From Heloderma charlesbogerti (lineage: Eukaryota; Chordata; Lepidosauria; Squamata; Helodermatidae), in contig JANEZZ010001951.1 of the NCBI GenBank assembly GCA_026122225.1, positions 806,001 to 870,000 on the forward strand: 64,000 nucleotides of DNA. Direction: 5' to 3'. Shown piece by piece: positions 12,501 through 23,338 of this stretch. Within the stretch, counting starts at the first letter, position 1. The number at the start of each line of letters is the position of its first letter. The position numbers and the translations under genes were made by a program. The notes beneath the pieces are model-generated. The model worked only from the letters and a program-made list of their open reading frames with translations, had not been told where the DNA came from and did not search any database.

Positions 12501-15500
12501 TGCCCTTGGGCCACACGTGAAGCTGAGAGACATTCTTAGGAAATTAAGATGTTGGGTGCCTGTGGCTGATATTTTCATCTGCAGCATGCCCATTTTGTGG
12601 TGGCACCCAGGATAGCTTCTCAAATTGCCAAATTTATTTTTTTATTTACCTTTATATCCTACCTTTTTTCCTCTTGCAAGGAACCCAAGGCAGCTTACAC
12701 GGTCCTGCTCCTCTTCATTTTTTAATCCTCACAATAACCCTGTGAGGTAGGTTAGTCTGAGAGTCAATGACTCGCCCAAAGTCACCCAGTGAGATTCTTC
12801 AGTGAGTGGGGACTAGAACCTGGGTTTCCAGAGTCCCAGTCCAACACTCTAACTACTACATCATACTGGCTCTCCTATGGTCCCCAAAAGGTTGCCTACT
12901 CCTGACTTAGCCTATTCATCTCTAGACTAGCTTTAACTTAAATATGTTGTTCTAAACCAGAAGTGGGTAACTCATGGCTGGCGGGCCACATGTGGCCCTC
13001 GGCCTTACTTTATGCACTTCCAGCATCTCCTGGTCCTTTCTTCCTTCTGCCCACATGAAAGGTTGGGTGGAGGGAACCACATGTTGTTGGCTACCACTTC
13101 CCAAAGGTGAATGGAGAACCTCTGGGCAGTGGCAGGCACTGTCTCTCTGCTTGTCTTTGCATGGAGGCTTATCTCTGTGCCTTCTGGGCAGCTGGTGATC
13201 CCACCATTCAGCTGAGAAAGAGGATATTTTTGTGAACCGCCCAGACAGCTTCGGCTATTGGGCGGTATAGAAATTAAATAAATAAAAATAAATAAATAAA
13301 TAAATAAGATAAGTCCTCTAGTGCTTTGATTGGTGGCAGCTGCACACCATTGGGGCTGAAGAAAGGAGGAACATAGGAAGAACAAGGGGTGAGCGTATCT
13401 CTGATCACTCAGCTTTTACATGGAACATACAACGGCACAGAGGCAAAGAAGCAGGAGGGGAGTGATCTTATTGTCCTTCTCCAACCAATGAGCCTTATTC
13501 CTCTCTTTCTTCCCCCTCCTCCTCTCCTTCTCTATCACATGCTTCCCTCAGTTCCCCCCTCCCAACACCGCTCCTTGTGGGGGGAGAACCGGGAGGGACA
13601 GAAGGAGGGTAGAAGGAACCCCTCCCCCACCCCAAGAGTTGTTGCTTAATTGAAATCGATGGCCTATCCAAGCAAATGTGGTTTTGCTGGGCTGTCCATC
13701 TCTTCATTCTTCAATCAGATTTAGAGATGGCTGTCAGGGAAGGGGTCAGTGGTCTGCAAACAGCTGCTTTTTCTTTGTACTAAACTCTGGATCTACAAAG
13801 AGCAGCTACAAAACATGCCTCCTGTTTTGCACATGGGGAGCTCGGTCAGCTAAATAATGAATGCTATGCACATTTACCTGGGAGTCAGGCCCATTGCACA
13901 CAGTGGGATTTTCTTCTGAGGCCTTTCACTGTGGTGCTGGCAAACTCCCTCCAGCCAACCAGACAACAATTTCCTAAACCAGATCAAATGTTTTAAGCAG
14001 GAATATGGGAGAATGTTTGTGTCTAGTTCAGAGATGGCAGAGAGTAGAATTAAACCATTTTATCTGCTTTGATTTTAGCTGTTTAGTACTGTCAGTTCTG
14101 TCATATTGTACCAAAATGAGAAAACTGACCACAGGGTATATTTTCACTTAATGAATAAGGGAATTATGTAACAGTTGCCTTTGGGTGAATGTGATTAACT
14201 ACCAGCTCATAGTGAACGGGTTGCCTGGCTCATGCACCATGAACAGAAGCTGAAACTGTACGCACTGATTGTATGCCATACAACATTTCAATCTTGTGAA
14301 GAAGCCAGGACAATCAGCAGGCAATCACCATGAGCAAAGAAAAAGTTGTCGAAGCCATGTGTAGTAGCCCACGTATTTCCCCCTAAACAATATTAATAAT
14401 AAAATGAAATGAAAAGTTCACACAAAGGGATCACATTGGGGCTAGAGCGTATAAAACTTTGGTGGGAAGTATGTGCATGCAAAGAGCTCAAATCCCCAAT
14501 ATTGCTTAAGACAATAATCTCTTGGATTGTTCTTAAAGCCATATCAGAGGACTGTTGCTAAACAACATAAATAGAAGATGTGTTTTGAGAAACATTACCT
14601 GGCACCTTTCCAAACATCATCTCGTAGATGAAATATTACATATGGAAATTCGACAGAAGTCCTTTATCGTTCACTTAATTGGAGATCTGTTACATGATCA
14701 ACATTTTCTGCTTTTTTCCTACTAGTTCCATACGGCTTATATTTTCACCATATTATTGAATGGAACAAATATCTGGATGACAAAAATGTCATGTTCATTA
14801 CCTATGAGGAACTAAAAGAGGTGAGCTTTAGCAAAATAATATGATTTTTTTAAACTGCTGACTGAATATGTTAATTAAATAATGTTCAGGAAATAAATAT
14901 AGGATTTAAGTCATGGTTTCCGCTTGGCTGCTTTACTCTCTTCAGGTGGTAAACATTTCAGAAATATTTTCTTTTAAAATTCAGCCTCAGGATCTGTTGA
15001 TCCAATTGTGCTGTTATTTTAGTAAGATAATCAGGACCACCCCTTCATGGATCACTGCCTTGTTGTGGAGAAGGGGCTTGCGTAACTCAGTGAAGCCATA
15101 AGTTATGCCGTGCAGGGCCACCCAAGACGGACAGGTCATGGTAGAGAGTTCTGACAAAATGTGGTCCACTGGAGAAGGAAATGGCAACCCACTCCAGTAT
15201 TCTTGCCAAGAAAACCCCATGGAACGTATCACAAGGCTAAAAGATATGACGCCGGAAGATGAGCCCCTCAGGTCGGAAGGTGTCCAATATACTACTGGGG
15301 AAGAGCAGAGGGAATTTCCAAGTAGTGCCAGAAAGAGTGAAGCAGCTGGGCCAAAGCCGAAAGGACACTCAGCTGTGGATGTGTCTGGTGGTGAAAAGAA
15401 AGTCTGATGCTGTAAAGAACAATATTGTTTAGGAACCTGGAATGTCAGATCAATGAATCAAGGTAAGCTGGAGGTGGTCAAACATGAGATGGCAAGACTG

Positions 15501-18500
15501 AACATCGACATCTTGGGAATCAGCGAACTAAAATGGACAAGCATGGGCGAATTTAATTCAGGTGACCATTATATCTACTACTGTGGGCAAGAATCCCTTA
15601 GAAGAAATGGAGTTTCTGGAGTTTCTGAAATGGAGAAATGGAGCACTCATAGTCAACAAAAGGGTGGGAAAAGCAGTACTGGGGTACAATCTCAAAAACG
15701 AAAGAATGATCTCAGTACGAATCCAAGGCAAACCATTCAACATCACAGTAATTCAAGTCTGTGCCCCAACCACTGATGCCGAAGAAGCGGAGGTTGATCG
15801 GTTCTATGAAGACCTACAACACCTTCTAGAACTAACACCAAAAAAAGATGTTCTTTTCATCATAGGGGATTGGAATGCTAAAGTAGGAAGTCAAGAAATA
15901 ACCAGGATAACAGGCAAGCATGGCCTTGGTGTACAAAATGAAGCAGGACAAAGGCTAATAGAGTTTTGCCAAGAGAACACGCTGATCATAGCAAACACTC
16001 TTTTCCAACAGCACAAGAGGCGACTCTACACATGGACATCACCAGATGGTCAATATCGAAATCAGATTGATTATGTCCTTTGCAGCCAAAGATGGAGAAG
16101 CTCTATACAGTCAGTCAAAACAAGACCTGGAGCTGACTGTGGCTCAGATCATGAGCTTCTCGTTCCAAAATTTTGGCTTAAATTGAAGAAAGTAGGGAAA
16201 ACCACTAAACCATTCAGATATGACCTAGATCATATCCCTTATGAATATACAGTGGAGGTGAGGAATAGATTTAAGGGATTAGACCTGATAGACAGAGTGC
16301 CTGAGGAACTATGGACGGAGGTCCGTAACATTGTTCAGGAGGCAGCAACTAAATCCATCCCAAAGAGAAAGAAATGCAAGAAAGCAAAGTGGCTGTCTGA
16401 GGAGGCTTTACAAGTAGCTGAGGAAAGAAGGGAAGCGAAAAGCAAGGGAGAAAGGGGAAGATATACCCAACTGAATGCAGATTTTCAGGGAATAGCAAGG
16501 AGAGCCAAGAAGGCCTTCTTAAATGAACAATGCAAAGAAATCGAGGAAAACAATAGAACGGGAAAGACTAGAGATCTCTTCAAGAAAATCGGAGATCTCA
16601 AGGGAACGTTTTGTGCAAAGATGGGCATGATAAAGGACAACGAAGGCAGGGACCTAACAGAAGCAGATGAGATTAAGAAGAGGTGGAAAGAATACACAGA
16701 AGAACTATACAGGAAAGATCTGAATGTCCCTGATAGCCATGATAGTGCGGTCACTGAACTTCAGCCCGACATCCTCGAGAGTGAAGTCAAGTGGGCCTTA
16801 GGAAGCATTACTAACAACAAAGCTAGCGGAGATGACAGTATTCCAGCCGAGCTATTTAAGATCCTAAAAGATGATGCTGTTAAAGTGCTGCACTCAATAT
16901 GCCAACAAATTTGGAACACTCAACAGTGGCCACAAGACTGGAAAAGGTCAGTGTACATTCCAATTCCAAAGAAGGGCAATGCTAAAGAGTGTTCAAACTA
17001 CCGTACAGTTGTGCTCATTTCACATGCCATTAAGGTTATGCTCAAAATCCTACCAGCTAGGTTTCAGCAGTATGTGAACCGAGAACTACCAGAAGTACAA
17101 GCTGGGTTTCAAAGAGGCAGAGGAACTAGAGATCAAATCGCCAACATTTGCTGGATCACTGAGAAAGCAAGAGAATTCCAGAAAAACGTCTATTTCTTCT
17201 TCATTGACTATGCTAAAGCCTTTGATTGTGTGGATCACAACAAACTGTGGCAAATTCTGAAAGAGATGGGAGTACCAGACCATCTTACCTGTCTCCTGAG
17301 AAACCTGTACGAGGGTCAAGAAGCAAAGAACCGGACATGGAACAACCGATTGGTTCAAAAGTGGGAAAGGAGTATAACAAGGCTTCATATTGTCACCCTG
17401 CTTATTTAATTTCTATGCAGACTACATCATGAGAAACGCCGGGTTGGATGAATCACAGGTCGGAATTAAGATTGCCGGGAGAATTATCAACAACCTCAGA
17501 TACTCAGACGATACCACCCTAATGGCAGAAAGCGAAGAGGATCTAAGGAGCCTCTTGTTGAGGGTGAAAGTGGAGAGTGCAAAAGCTGGTTTGAAACTCA
17601 ACATTAAAGAAACTAAGATCATGGCATCTGGCCCCATCACTTCCTGGCATATAGAAGGGGAAGAAATGGAAGCAGTGACAGATTTTACTTTCTTGGGCTC
17701 CAAGATCACCGCAGACGGTGACTGTAGCCATGAAATTAAAAGACGCTTGCTCCTTGGGAGGAAAGCTATGGAAAACCTAGACAGCATAGTAAGAAGCAGA
17801 GACATCACCTTGCCGACAAAGGTCCGTCTAATCAAAGCTATGGTTTTCCCAGTAGCAATGTATGGCTGTGAGAGCTGGACTGTAAGGAAGGCTGAGCGCC
17901 GAAGACTCGATGCTTTTGAACTGTGGTGCTGGAGTAGACTCTTATGAGTCCCCTGGACTGCAAGGAGGTCAAATCAGTCAATCCTAAAGGAAATCAACCC
18001 TGACTGCTCATTGGAAGGGCAGATACTGAAGCTGAAGCTCAAATATTTTGGCCACCTAATGCAAAGAGAAAACTCCCTGAAAAAGACCCTGATGCTGGGA
18101 AAGATTGAAGGCAAAAGGAGAAGGGGATGCCAGAGGATGAGATGGCTAGATAGCGTCACCGATGCAATGAACATGGACTTGAGCACGCTCCGGGAGAGAG
18201 CGCAGGACAGGATGGCCTGGCGTGCTATGGTCCATGGGGTCGTGAAGAGTCGGACACGACTTAACGACTGAACAACAACAACAACAACAAATCAGGACCA
18301 CTTGATCACAAACAAACCCCCCACACCCAATTCCAGCCTGCAAACCATCAGCACCTCTTATGTGATTCCTTGTGAGGGTACAGTCACATCTGGAAATAAT
18401 AAGACTAACCCTTTCTTGAATCATCATATTTTTGTACTAGGGGGAAAAAAGCTATCATTTCTGAATTAAGCAGTTCCATGGAGGGAGCAATCCTATGGCC

Positions 18501-21475
18501 CCTTGACAGCGACTGGGGGACATAGGATATTTCAGATTCCTGAATCCGAGCTGGAGTTAGCACTCTGACCTCAGACCCAGGAGTCCAAGCTTCCCACTCC
18601 CTTCCCCTGCGCAGAGAGAACCATGCCAGCTGCTTCTACAAGCTCGCAAATGTGAGTTTGTAGGGGGGTGAAAGGGGGCATGCCAGTGGGCGGGGAGGAG
18701 ACTAGGGACACAGGGACCCGAGCTGTCCCCAGCCTTCTTCCCTCTCCCTCCCTGAAGCCTCTGCAAGATGGGTGAAAATGCCCATCTGGCTAAAATGCAG
18801 ACTGGGACGCACAATCCCTCCAACTTCAGAGGCTTGTGAGTGCCCAGGGAGGATCCAGTAGGACTGTACCCTAAATTATGTGCTTGTTAACACTTTCATG
18901 TGATAGTCAGATCAAAACCAGGAATTGGGAGTTGTAAAGTTTCCATGAGGGTGCTGCATTTTTGAGTTCTGATATACTTGTTTCCTTTATTCAGAATACA
19001 ACATTGGGATTAAAAAGAATAGCTGAATTCTTTGATTTTTCTGTGACTGAACAAGATATTCAGTCCATTATGGAAAAAACCAGTTTCAAAGCCATGAAAG
19101 ATAGAGCCCCAGAAACCCATGGAGAAGTGGGCAAGAGTCTTTTCCGTAAAGGTAAAATTCTAATATGTTTGAGTAGTTTCATCAACCTTATATATCTTGC
19201 TTTCAGGACACCATCTTGGGTAGATTTGTTCAGATATAACTTGTAGCATGAAGTAAATATTTTAGCGCAATTCTATACATGCAGCAGAATCATGTGACCA
19301 GGTTTTCCTGGATTGTACATCTTCAGACTGCAGGACTGCATATTTCAATGCCATTTCTTGGAGGTAGGGAAAACCGTCCTTAGTATATCAGGTGCATCTT
19401 GTAGAAGACTAGCCTAGAATCAGAGGTTTGCATAGAACTATCACAGACCTGCTCTTGCATTTAATAGCTCTTTGGCAGCAGCATTTATTTTTCTTGTGGA
19501 TGCAGGTTTTATTTTTTTCAACCATTTATATCCACCTGTCTGTAAAACATTCACAGTGGCTTACAGTAAATAAAATAATATATAATAATAATCAAACAAA
19601 AAACAACAACATAAAATAGATTAACAGCGCAGTCCTAGGTTTGCCTACTGAGAAGTAAGTCCCACTGATTTTTGATCCAGGGAAGAATACATAGGGTTGT
19701 AGCCTAAAAGAGTAAAAAAAGCAGTAGGAGCATACAACTTAAGGATGGTAATCTGCAGATGCTCACTGGAATGAAATAAGTTTTCCTGCCCATCTAAAAG
19801 CAGGAAAGGAGCAAAGCAGGCTTCTCTTGGGGCATGAGAAGGCTGTTCCAGCTTTGGGCACCAGAACTGAAAACATTTTAACTTGGGCCATGTTTCCACG
19901 ACAATGGAAGGAGAAGCGAATGGAGGAGTACCGGATTTTTTTAAAGGAATCAACTTTGCTGCGCTTTGGTCCGTGCAGGGCTCCACGAGCAGGTTCTCCA
20001 TACAAGTAAAAATCGCTTCATAGGACATACTTCCTGGTGTGGGTGGGGTTTGGAGTGAATGTCATCTGACTGGCAGGGCTGCTCAACCAATAAGAGAGGC
20101 TTCCCCGCTCCACCACCCTTTCTCCTTTCCCCTGAAAGTCCAGATGCACCTGCATTTCAGAAGCAAGCCTCACTGAGCACAATGGGAGTTACTTCCAAGT
20201 AGACATGCATATGCTTGTGCTGGGAAAAAGGGGGAGGGGAGAACACAAAGATGGGAAACCAGCCCCCATTTTAATCTGCAGGATCTCTATAATGAAGTTA
20301 CTTCCTAAGGCGATAAACCAAACAAAGGAGAATCGGAGCCTCAAGATCTCACTTTACCACACTTAGGGAATTGGGCTTTAAACTGTGCCACATCAATTGA
20401 GGGGGATCTCTGTAAGTTCTGAAGTGGGCATTCAGAGGGCAAGCCTCCTTGACCACAAGTGGAGTTACTTCTGACGAGACACTAATGAGTTTGTTGTGGG
20501 AAAGAGAGCAGTAAACACAAAGACAGAAACCAGCCCACATTTGAACCTGCAGGATTTCTATTGAACTGAACAAAGGAGAATCGGAGCCTCGAGATTGCAC
20601 TTTACTGCACTTAGGGAATTGGGTTTTAATCTGTGCCATGTCAATTGAGGGGGATCTCTGTAAGTTCTGATGTGGGCATTCAGCGGGCAAGCCTCATTCA
20701 GCGCAATGGGAGTTACTTCTGAGGACACCCTAATGGGTTTGTGCAGGGATGGGAAACACACAGGAAACACCCTTTGACTGGGGTCATGGTGAAAAGCACA
20801 CCCTTGGGCAGGGCTAGCATACCCGAGGTAAATGCAGGGGTTAGGGCACACAGCAATTATACTGGGGAGAACCCAACTTAAGGAAAAGAATCAGACTTTA
20901 AGCATCTCAGGAAATTTGGTTTTTCCCTGATAAGCTTCGGAATGGCTGCTGGACACAATGTCATGTATCCCTATCGACCTCAACACACAACCAGCTCGGA
21001 GTAAATCGCTGGTGGAAACACTCCCTTGGACATCTGGCTGATGTATTTCTGATGGTGGGGGACCCCAAAGCAGGCCATATGTATATATCCTATCAAATCT
21101 ACCTATTTAGGATAATATTTCATGCAACTGATGCAACTGATGCACCTGATGAAGTGGGCTCTAGTCCACAAAAGCTTAAGCCACGTAAATGTATTAGTCT
21201 TTAATGTGCCACAAGAATCTTGTCATTTTTAGAGGATGTGAGGAAAAAGTTGCTGCTGCCATGGAAACATCCCTTACACTGATTTAAGGAAAATAATATG
21301 TCTGTCTTTTTCTCTATAATAGTTATTAAACTTTATGTTTGCAGGCATAGTAGGTGATTGGAAGAATGTCTTCTCAGAAGGCCAGAATGAAGAAATGGAT
21401 AAAAAATTTGCAGAGAATGTGGCACAAACTAAACTTGGAATGATGTTGAAGTATGACGTGTACTGCAAGAACTGA
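6337..21475 (+). CDS. SULT6B1: Sulfotransferase 6B1-like gene, complete, seven coding exons
   Basis: This is a cytosolic PAPS-dependent sulfotransferase that would move sulfonate from PAPS to a small acceptor; the physiological acceptor of SULT6B1 is not well established. The exons are 6337-6532, 8671-8816, 10957-11046, 12149-12275, 14726-14820, 18995-19151 and 21345-21475. All junctions are GT-AG and the lengths (196, 146, 90, 127, 95, 157, 131) sum to 942 nt, giving 313 residues plus stop. The 127- and 95-nt exons match the conserved SULT exon sizes. Visible motifs are the 5'-phosphosulfate loop YPKTGTNW (residues about 62-69, across the exon 1/2 junction), the catalytic His in IIKTHL (about 128), the 3'-phosphate site LRNPKDTAVS (about 149-158) and RKGIVGDWKN (about 269-278). 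The short loop before RKG and the N-terminal region resemble SULT6B1 rather than SULT1 or SULT2. The gene looks functional; introns hold L2, hAT, foldback and BovB insertions. Confidence 0.93.
6803..7050. mobile_element. hAT-like MITE in SULT6B1 intron 1
   Basis: CTGTTCACATGTAAC at the left and GTGTGCATGTTCAGGG at the right are partly inverted. The interior has repeated CAACCCATGG/AACCTGTG-like and TTTGGGTT motifs, typical of reptile hAT MITEs built from such words. No coding capacity. Confidence 0.4.
7380..8520 (+). pseudogene. L2 LINE 3' fragment (RT core to tail) in intron 1
   Basis: Translated pieces give ILSLVLFNIYMTPLGD (7540 region), then VQNATARLAMG, HITPVLRELHWLPI and FKVFVIVYKILN (8053-8200), the order seen in L2-clade reverse transcriptases. 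Frames are broken several times. It ends in an A-rich AAATAAATAAATA tail near 8515. Confidence 0.7.
8671..8816 (+). CDS. SULT6B1: SULT6B1-like coding exon 2
   Basis: The acceptor TTGCTTCAG precedes 8671 and the donor GTTAGC follows 8816. It encodes GTNWVGQIL, completing the PAPS loop, then a charged variable region and FPYLEFGDPEKFE. The length of 146 nt equals that of exon 2 in the paralogue at 53268. Confidence 0.92.
8907..10440 (+). other. SULT6B1 intron 2
   Basis: Nothing coding is seen. There is a C-rich tract at 9530-9542. At 9900-9965 a short block (GCTTTTGTGGACTACAGTCC) is the reverse complement of the block at 21130-21215 and looks like an old dispersed repeat. Confidence 0.5.
10440..10838. 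mobile_element. Serial-hairpin MITE, family 'ATAGGATTG', copy 3, intron 2
   Basis: Left CAATAGGACTTG and right GATATAGGATTGCTCTCC are the family ends. The hairpin CAAGCCTCCGAACTCGGAGGCTTACAAG lies at 10451-10478. The centre is a GC-rich stretch with poly(G) at 10550-10563. The sequence differs from copies 1 and 2 but keeps the same layout and length. Confidence 0.5.
10957..11046 (+). CDS. SULT6B1: SULT6B1-like coding exon 3 (catalytic His)
   Basis: Thirty codons between TCTTAAAG and GTAAGT. It encodes LPSRRIIKTHLRP, whose His is the SULT catalytic base, and ends in SIFQKKAK. The usual Pro after THL is replaced by Arg-Pro, a minor variation. Confidence 0.9.
11383..11715. mobile_element. Foldback element in SULT6B1 intron 3
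   Basis: The left arm from GCAGCTGCGTTT and ATTTTTACTCTAGTGTAGGTG (split) to CCTGCTATGGTTTG is repeated inverted on the right (CAAACCATAGCAGG ... CACCTACACTAGAGTAAAAAT ... ACATAGCAGC). The arms are roughly 120 bp around a loop of about 70-100 bp. In the pre-mRNA this would form a long hairpin. No frame of note. Confidence 0.65.
12149..12275 (+). CDS. SULT6B1: SULT6B1-like coding exon 4 (3'-phosphate site)
   Basis: A 127-nt exon, the conserved SULT size, from the acceptor TTTTGAAG to the donor GTGTGA. It encodes ILVLLRNPKDTAVSYFHF, with the Arg and Ser that bind the 3'-phosphate of PAPS, then a W.EFF..F segment typical of the family. Confidence 0.92.
12308..12907. mobile_element. hAT-like element carrying a MIR insertion, intron 4
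   Basis: Left CAGGGGGAGGCAACATGGC and right end, read on -, CAGGAGTAGGCAACCTTTTG resemble hAT terminal repeats of the CAGgGGttGGCAAcc kind. The interior has CACCCATGGGCACAAGTGC and a poly(T) run. I could not find a clear 8-bp duplication. Confidence 0.45.
12640..12880 (-). mobile_element. MIR-type CORE-SINE
   Basis: Read on -: tRNA-like head AGCCAGTATGATGTAGTAG, B box GGTTCTAGTCC, then the core with CTGGGTGACTTTGGGC and CTCACAGGGTTATTGTGAGG, and an A-rich end. This order is diagnostic of MIR/CORE-SINEs. It is nested in the hAT-like element. Confidence 0.75.
13232..13307 (+). mobile_element. L2-type LINE 3' tail
   Basis: GTGAACCGCCCAGACAGC, then GGGCGGTATAGAAATTAAAT and an (AAATA) microsatellite: the 3' terminus of a reptile L2-like LINE. 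The complementary tail is at 45336-45410. Confidence 0.6.
13858..13928 (-). repeat. Short 'CTGGGAGTAA' dispersed repeat, copy 1
   Basis: CACATTTACCTGGGAGTCAG, CCCATTGCACACAGTGGGA and TTCTTCTGAG are the reverse of the AAGTAAGTCCCACTGAGTTCAATG-like repeat, split here, that also occurs at 19625, 22995 and 52925. Confidence 0.45.
14726..14820 (+). CDS. SULT6B1: SULT6B1-like coding exon 5
   Basis: A 95-nt exon, also a conserved SULT size, with acceptor CCTACTAG and donor GTGAGC. It encodes VPYGLYFHHIIEWNKYLD and ends FITYEELKE, the family's YED/EELK.. segment. Confidence 0.92.
15041..18289 (+). mobile_element. BovB (RTE) LINE, near full length, in SULT6B1 intron 5
   Basis: A 3.25-kb element flanked by a perfect 12-bp duplication AATCAGGACCAC (15029-15040 and 18290-18301), with an (AAC)n 3' tail. 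The 5' region has the BovB words GGAGAAGGAAATGGCAACCC and CACTCCAGTATTCTTGCC. The frame runs from TWNVRSMNQGK (15434) through endonuclease (ISELKW, GDWNAKVG, GSDHELL) and reverse transcriptase (FIDYAKAFD, then YSDDTT instead of YADDTT). It is broken by a 31-bp local duplication near 15610, a 5-bp loss near 17325, and a TGA at 17945 where relatives have CGA. Same strand as the host gene. Confidence 0.92.
18484..18878. mobile_element. Serial-hairpin MITE, family 'ATAGGATTG', copy 4, intron 5
   Basis: It starts GGAGCAATCCTATGGCCCC, the family end in the opposite sense, and closes CAGTAGGACTGTACCC. The GC-rich core and about 395-bp length match the other copies. Hairpin words are more eroded. Confidence 0.45.
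18995..19151 (+). CDS. SULT6B1: SULT6B1-like coding exon 6
   Basis: Acceptor TTTATTCAG, donor GTAAAA, phase 1 at the end. It encodes GLKRIAEFFDFSVTE, the TSFKAM motif and SLFRK, the first half of RKGxxGDWK. At 157 nt it is 24 nt shorter than the 181-nt SULT1 equivalent, as expected for SULT6B1. Confidence 0.92.
19625..19708 (+). repeat. Short 'AAGTAAGTCCCACTGA' dispersed repeat, copy 2
   Basis: GCGCAGTCCTAGG, AGAAGTAAGTCCCACTGA and CATAGGGTTGTAGCC match a short element that is widespread in lizard DNA, with weak inverted ends. Intron 6. Confidence 0.5.
19882..21029. mobile_element. hAT-like family 'TGTGTTTCCA' with internal 250-bp tandem repeat, intron 6
   Basis: Ends CTTGGGCCATGTTTCCACG and, on -, CCAAGGGAGTGTTTCCACC are inverted repeats. 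The first 230 bp contain the CTGCTCAACCAATAAGAGAGGC block (split). Between about 20157 and 20760 a unit of roughly 250 bp repeats: GGAATTGGGCTTTAA at 20366 returns at 20614, with GCAAGCCTCATT..GCACAATGGGAGTTACTTC marking each unit start. The same organisation is at 31851-33300. Confidence 0.6.
21130..21215 (+). repeat. Old dispersed repeat 'CACAAAAGCTTA'
   Basis: GATGAAGTGGGCTCTAGTCC, ACAAAAGCTTAAGCC and GTGCCACAAGAATC form a block that is present inverted at 9900-9965. The class is not certain. Confidence 0.4.
21345..21475 (+). CDS. SULT6B1: SULT6B1-like terminal coding exon 7
   Basis: Acceptor ATGTTTGCAG. It encodes GIVGDWKNVFSEGQNEEMD and ends DVYCKN with TGA at 21473. A divergent RTE fragment begins about 110 bp later. 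An ATTAAA at 21839 lies beyond it, so the 3' UTR may run through that fragment; this is inference. Confidence 0.92.
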
Positions 21476-21586
21476 GGACAGCAACAGTGCTACAAATCTT
21501 GCATATTTTGATTTTGTGCATGAAGGAAAACATGTTTGAGTTAGTTTTGTTTTCTAGTATGTCATTTCTGCTCTGTCCATGGTATT

Positions 21587-21791
21587 TGTTGTTGTTGTTT
21601 ATTCACCCAGTCGCTTCCGACTCTTCGTGACTTCATGGACCAGCCCACGCCAGAGCCTCCTGTCGGCCGTTGCCACCCCTAGCTCCCCCAAGGTCGAGTC
21701 CATCACCTCCAGAATATCATCCATCCATCTTGCCCTTGGTTGGCCCTTCTTCCTTTTGCCTTCCACTTTCCCTAGCATCACCACCTGCATT
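21587..21791 (-). mobile_element. Divergent RTE/BovB-like LINE 3' fragment
   Basis: Read on -, it encodes VEGKRKKGQPRARWMDDIL and LVHEVTKSRKRL, similar to but clearly distinct from BovB's EGKRRRGRQRMRWLDSI. The (AAC)n-type tail is at 21587. It lies just downstream of the SULT6B1 stop codon. The longer fragment at 35101-35465 is of the same lineage. Confidence 0.7.
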
Positions 21792-22611
21792 TATGTATAG
21801 GGTGAAAGTAGATCTGATGTTTTGTTGTTGTTGCAAAGATTAAAAATATTTTTAGCATTTCAACTCCCATTCTGAAATTTGATCTAATTTGGTTTTGAAT
21901 GAAGCTGAAGTCCTGATACAGATTTGGAGCTGAAATATACCTAAAAGGTTTTCTCAGGACTCCAAAAGCAACTGACAAATTTCATATACTGAATGGCATA
22001 TGTGTTTTGCTTAGGAGATAGAGGAGAGTAACGGCTAGATTTTATATTTCAAAAATGGGGGATGTCTCTTTTTGTCCCCCAAACCCTAGGTTCAACCTGG
22101 AATCTGAATAGTGCCAAGAGCAGCCCAATCTAGTCAAGTGCGCAATCTTTTCCCACTCTCCGTTTTAAGTCCCATCATCTCTTTCTTTAGAAATTGAGCT
22201 CCTCAGCAAACTTCAACAGCAATGCTTTCTATTAATCCATTTATTATGAGTTGCTCTATAACAAAAACGTTCTCAGAGCAATGAACTAGAAGTAAAAAAT
22301 GCAAATAATGCATGTATGACTATAATCAATAAGACTAGCACACATGACTATACTCTTATCAATCCATACAACACAATAAACATAAGAGCTATCATATAGG
22401 GCTAAAATGAGAAAATAAGTAGTCTAACGTTTTTATTGCTTTAGTAATATCAGCATTATTAAACTATCACAAATATTAAGACAATAAACCTTAAATAGCC
22501 TGGGAGAGTTAAAAAAAGAAGGTCTAACTGGCACCAAAAAGTTGTCATTGTAGATAAACCTCATGGGTGACAGAATTGCATATCGGGGGGGGGGGCACAG
22601 CATAGAAGTCC

Positions 22612-22990
22612 TTATCTTCTGTAGCCACCTTCTGAATTTTTAATTGTGGAGGCATTCAGAGAAGGGCCATCACTGACAATCTTAATATTGAGGTAGATAC
22701 ATATAGGAGGAGGTGATCCTTTAGATACACGAAGTCCCAAGATGTGCAGGGCTTTAAACGTCAAAACCAGCACCTTGTATTGGGCCTGGAACTGGATCAA
22801 GAGCAAAAAGGGACAAAAGAGATCTGGTGTAACATGTTCATAACACCTGAACCCAGTCAGTAGTCTTGCTGCCATAGTCTGTAGTAAATGAAGTTTCCTG
22901 ACTTTCGTCAAAGGCAGCCCCATGTACAACATATTATAATAATTCAAATAGGAAGTTACTAGAGCTTGGATCAGAGTTGTAGCTGGGATA
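22612..22990 (-). pseudogene. L2 LINE fragment (RT C-terminal region)
   Basis: A 112-codon frame reads NMLYMGLPLTKVRKLHLLQ, MAARLLTGFRCYEHVTPDL and YKVLVLTFKALHILG, the C-terminal series of L2-clade reverse transcriptases. It is an isolated fragment. Confidence 0.65.
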
Positions 22991-22994
22991 CCAG

Positions 22995-23088
22995 CTTAGG
23001 ACTGCAATCTGATAGACACTTTCCTGGGAGTAAATCTCATTCAAATCAATAGAACTTACTTCTGAGTAGACAAGATTGGACTGCATTG
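22995..23088 (-). repeat. Short 'CTGGGAGTAA' dispersed repeat, copy 3
   Basis: GGACTGCAATCTGATAGAC, CCTGGGAGTAAATCTCATTC, AACTTACTTCTGAGTAGAC and GATTGGACTGC. The ends are inverted, so it is a tiny DNA-transposon derivative. Confidence 0.5.
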
Positions 23089-23338
23089 TGAGCCATCTGT
23101 TTTCCTTCATATCTAGTTTCCTCCCTCGCTTTGCTTTCAGCAGCTCTTCTCATAAACACATATTTTTTCATGACTTCCGCTGCCTTCCCTCATCCCTGCT
23201 TTCTTCTTGTAGCCAAGTTCTCCATCCTCCCTGCTCCCCAGGACATAATTTATGTCCAGATTCACAGGGCGTAGCCCTTCAATTCCAGAGCTATATCTTG
23301 GCACATGAGACAAAAATACCTCTGAGCATATGCAGAGT

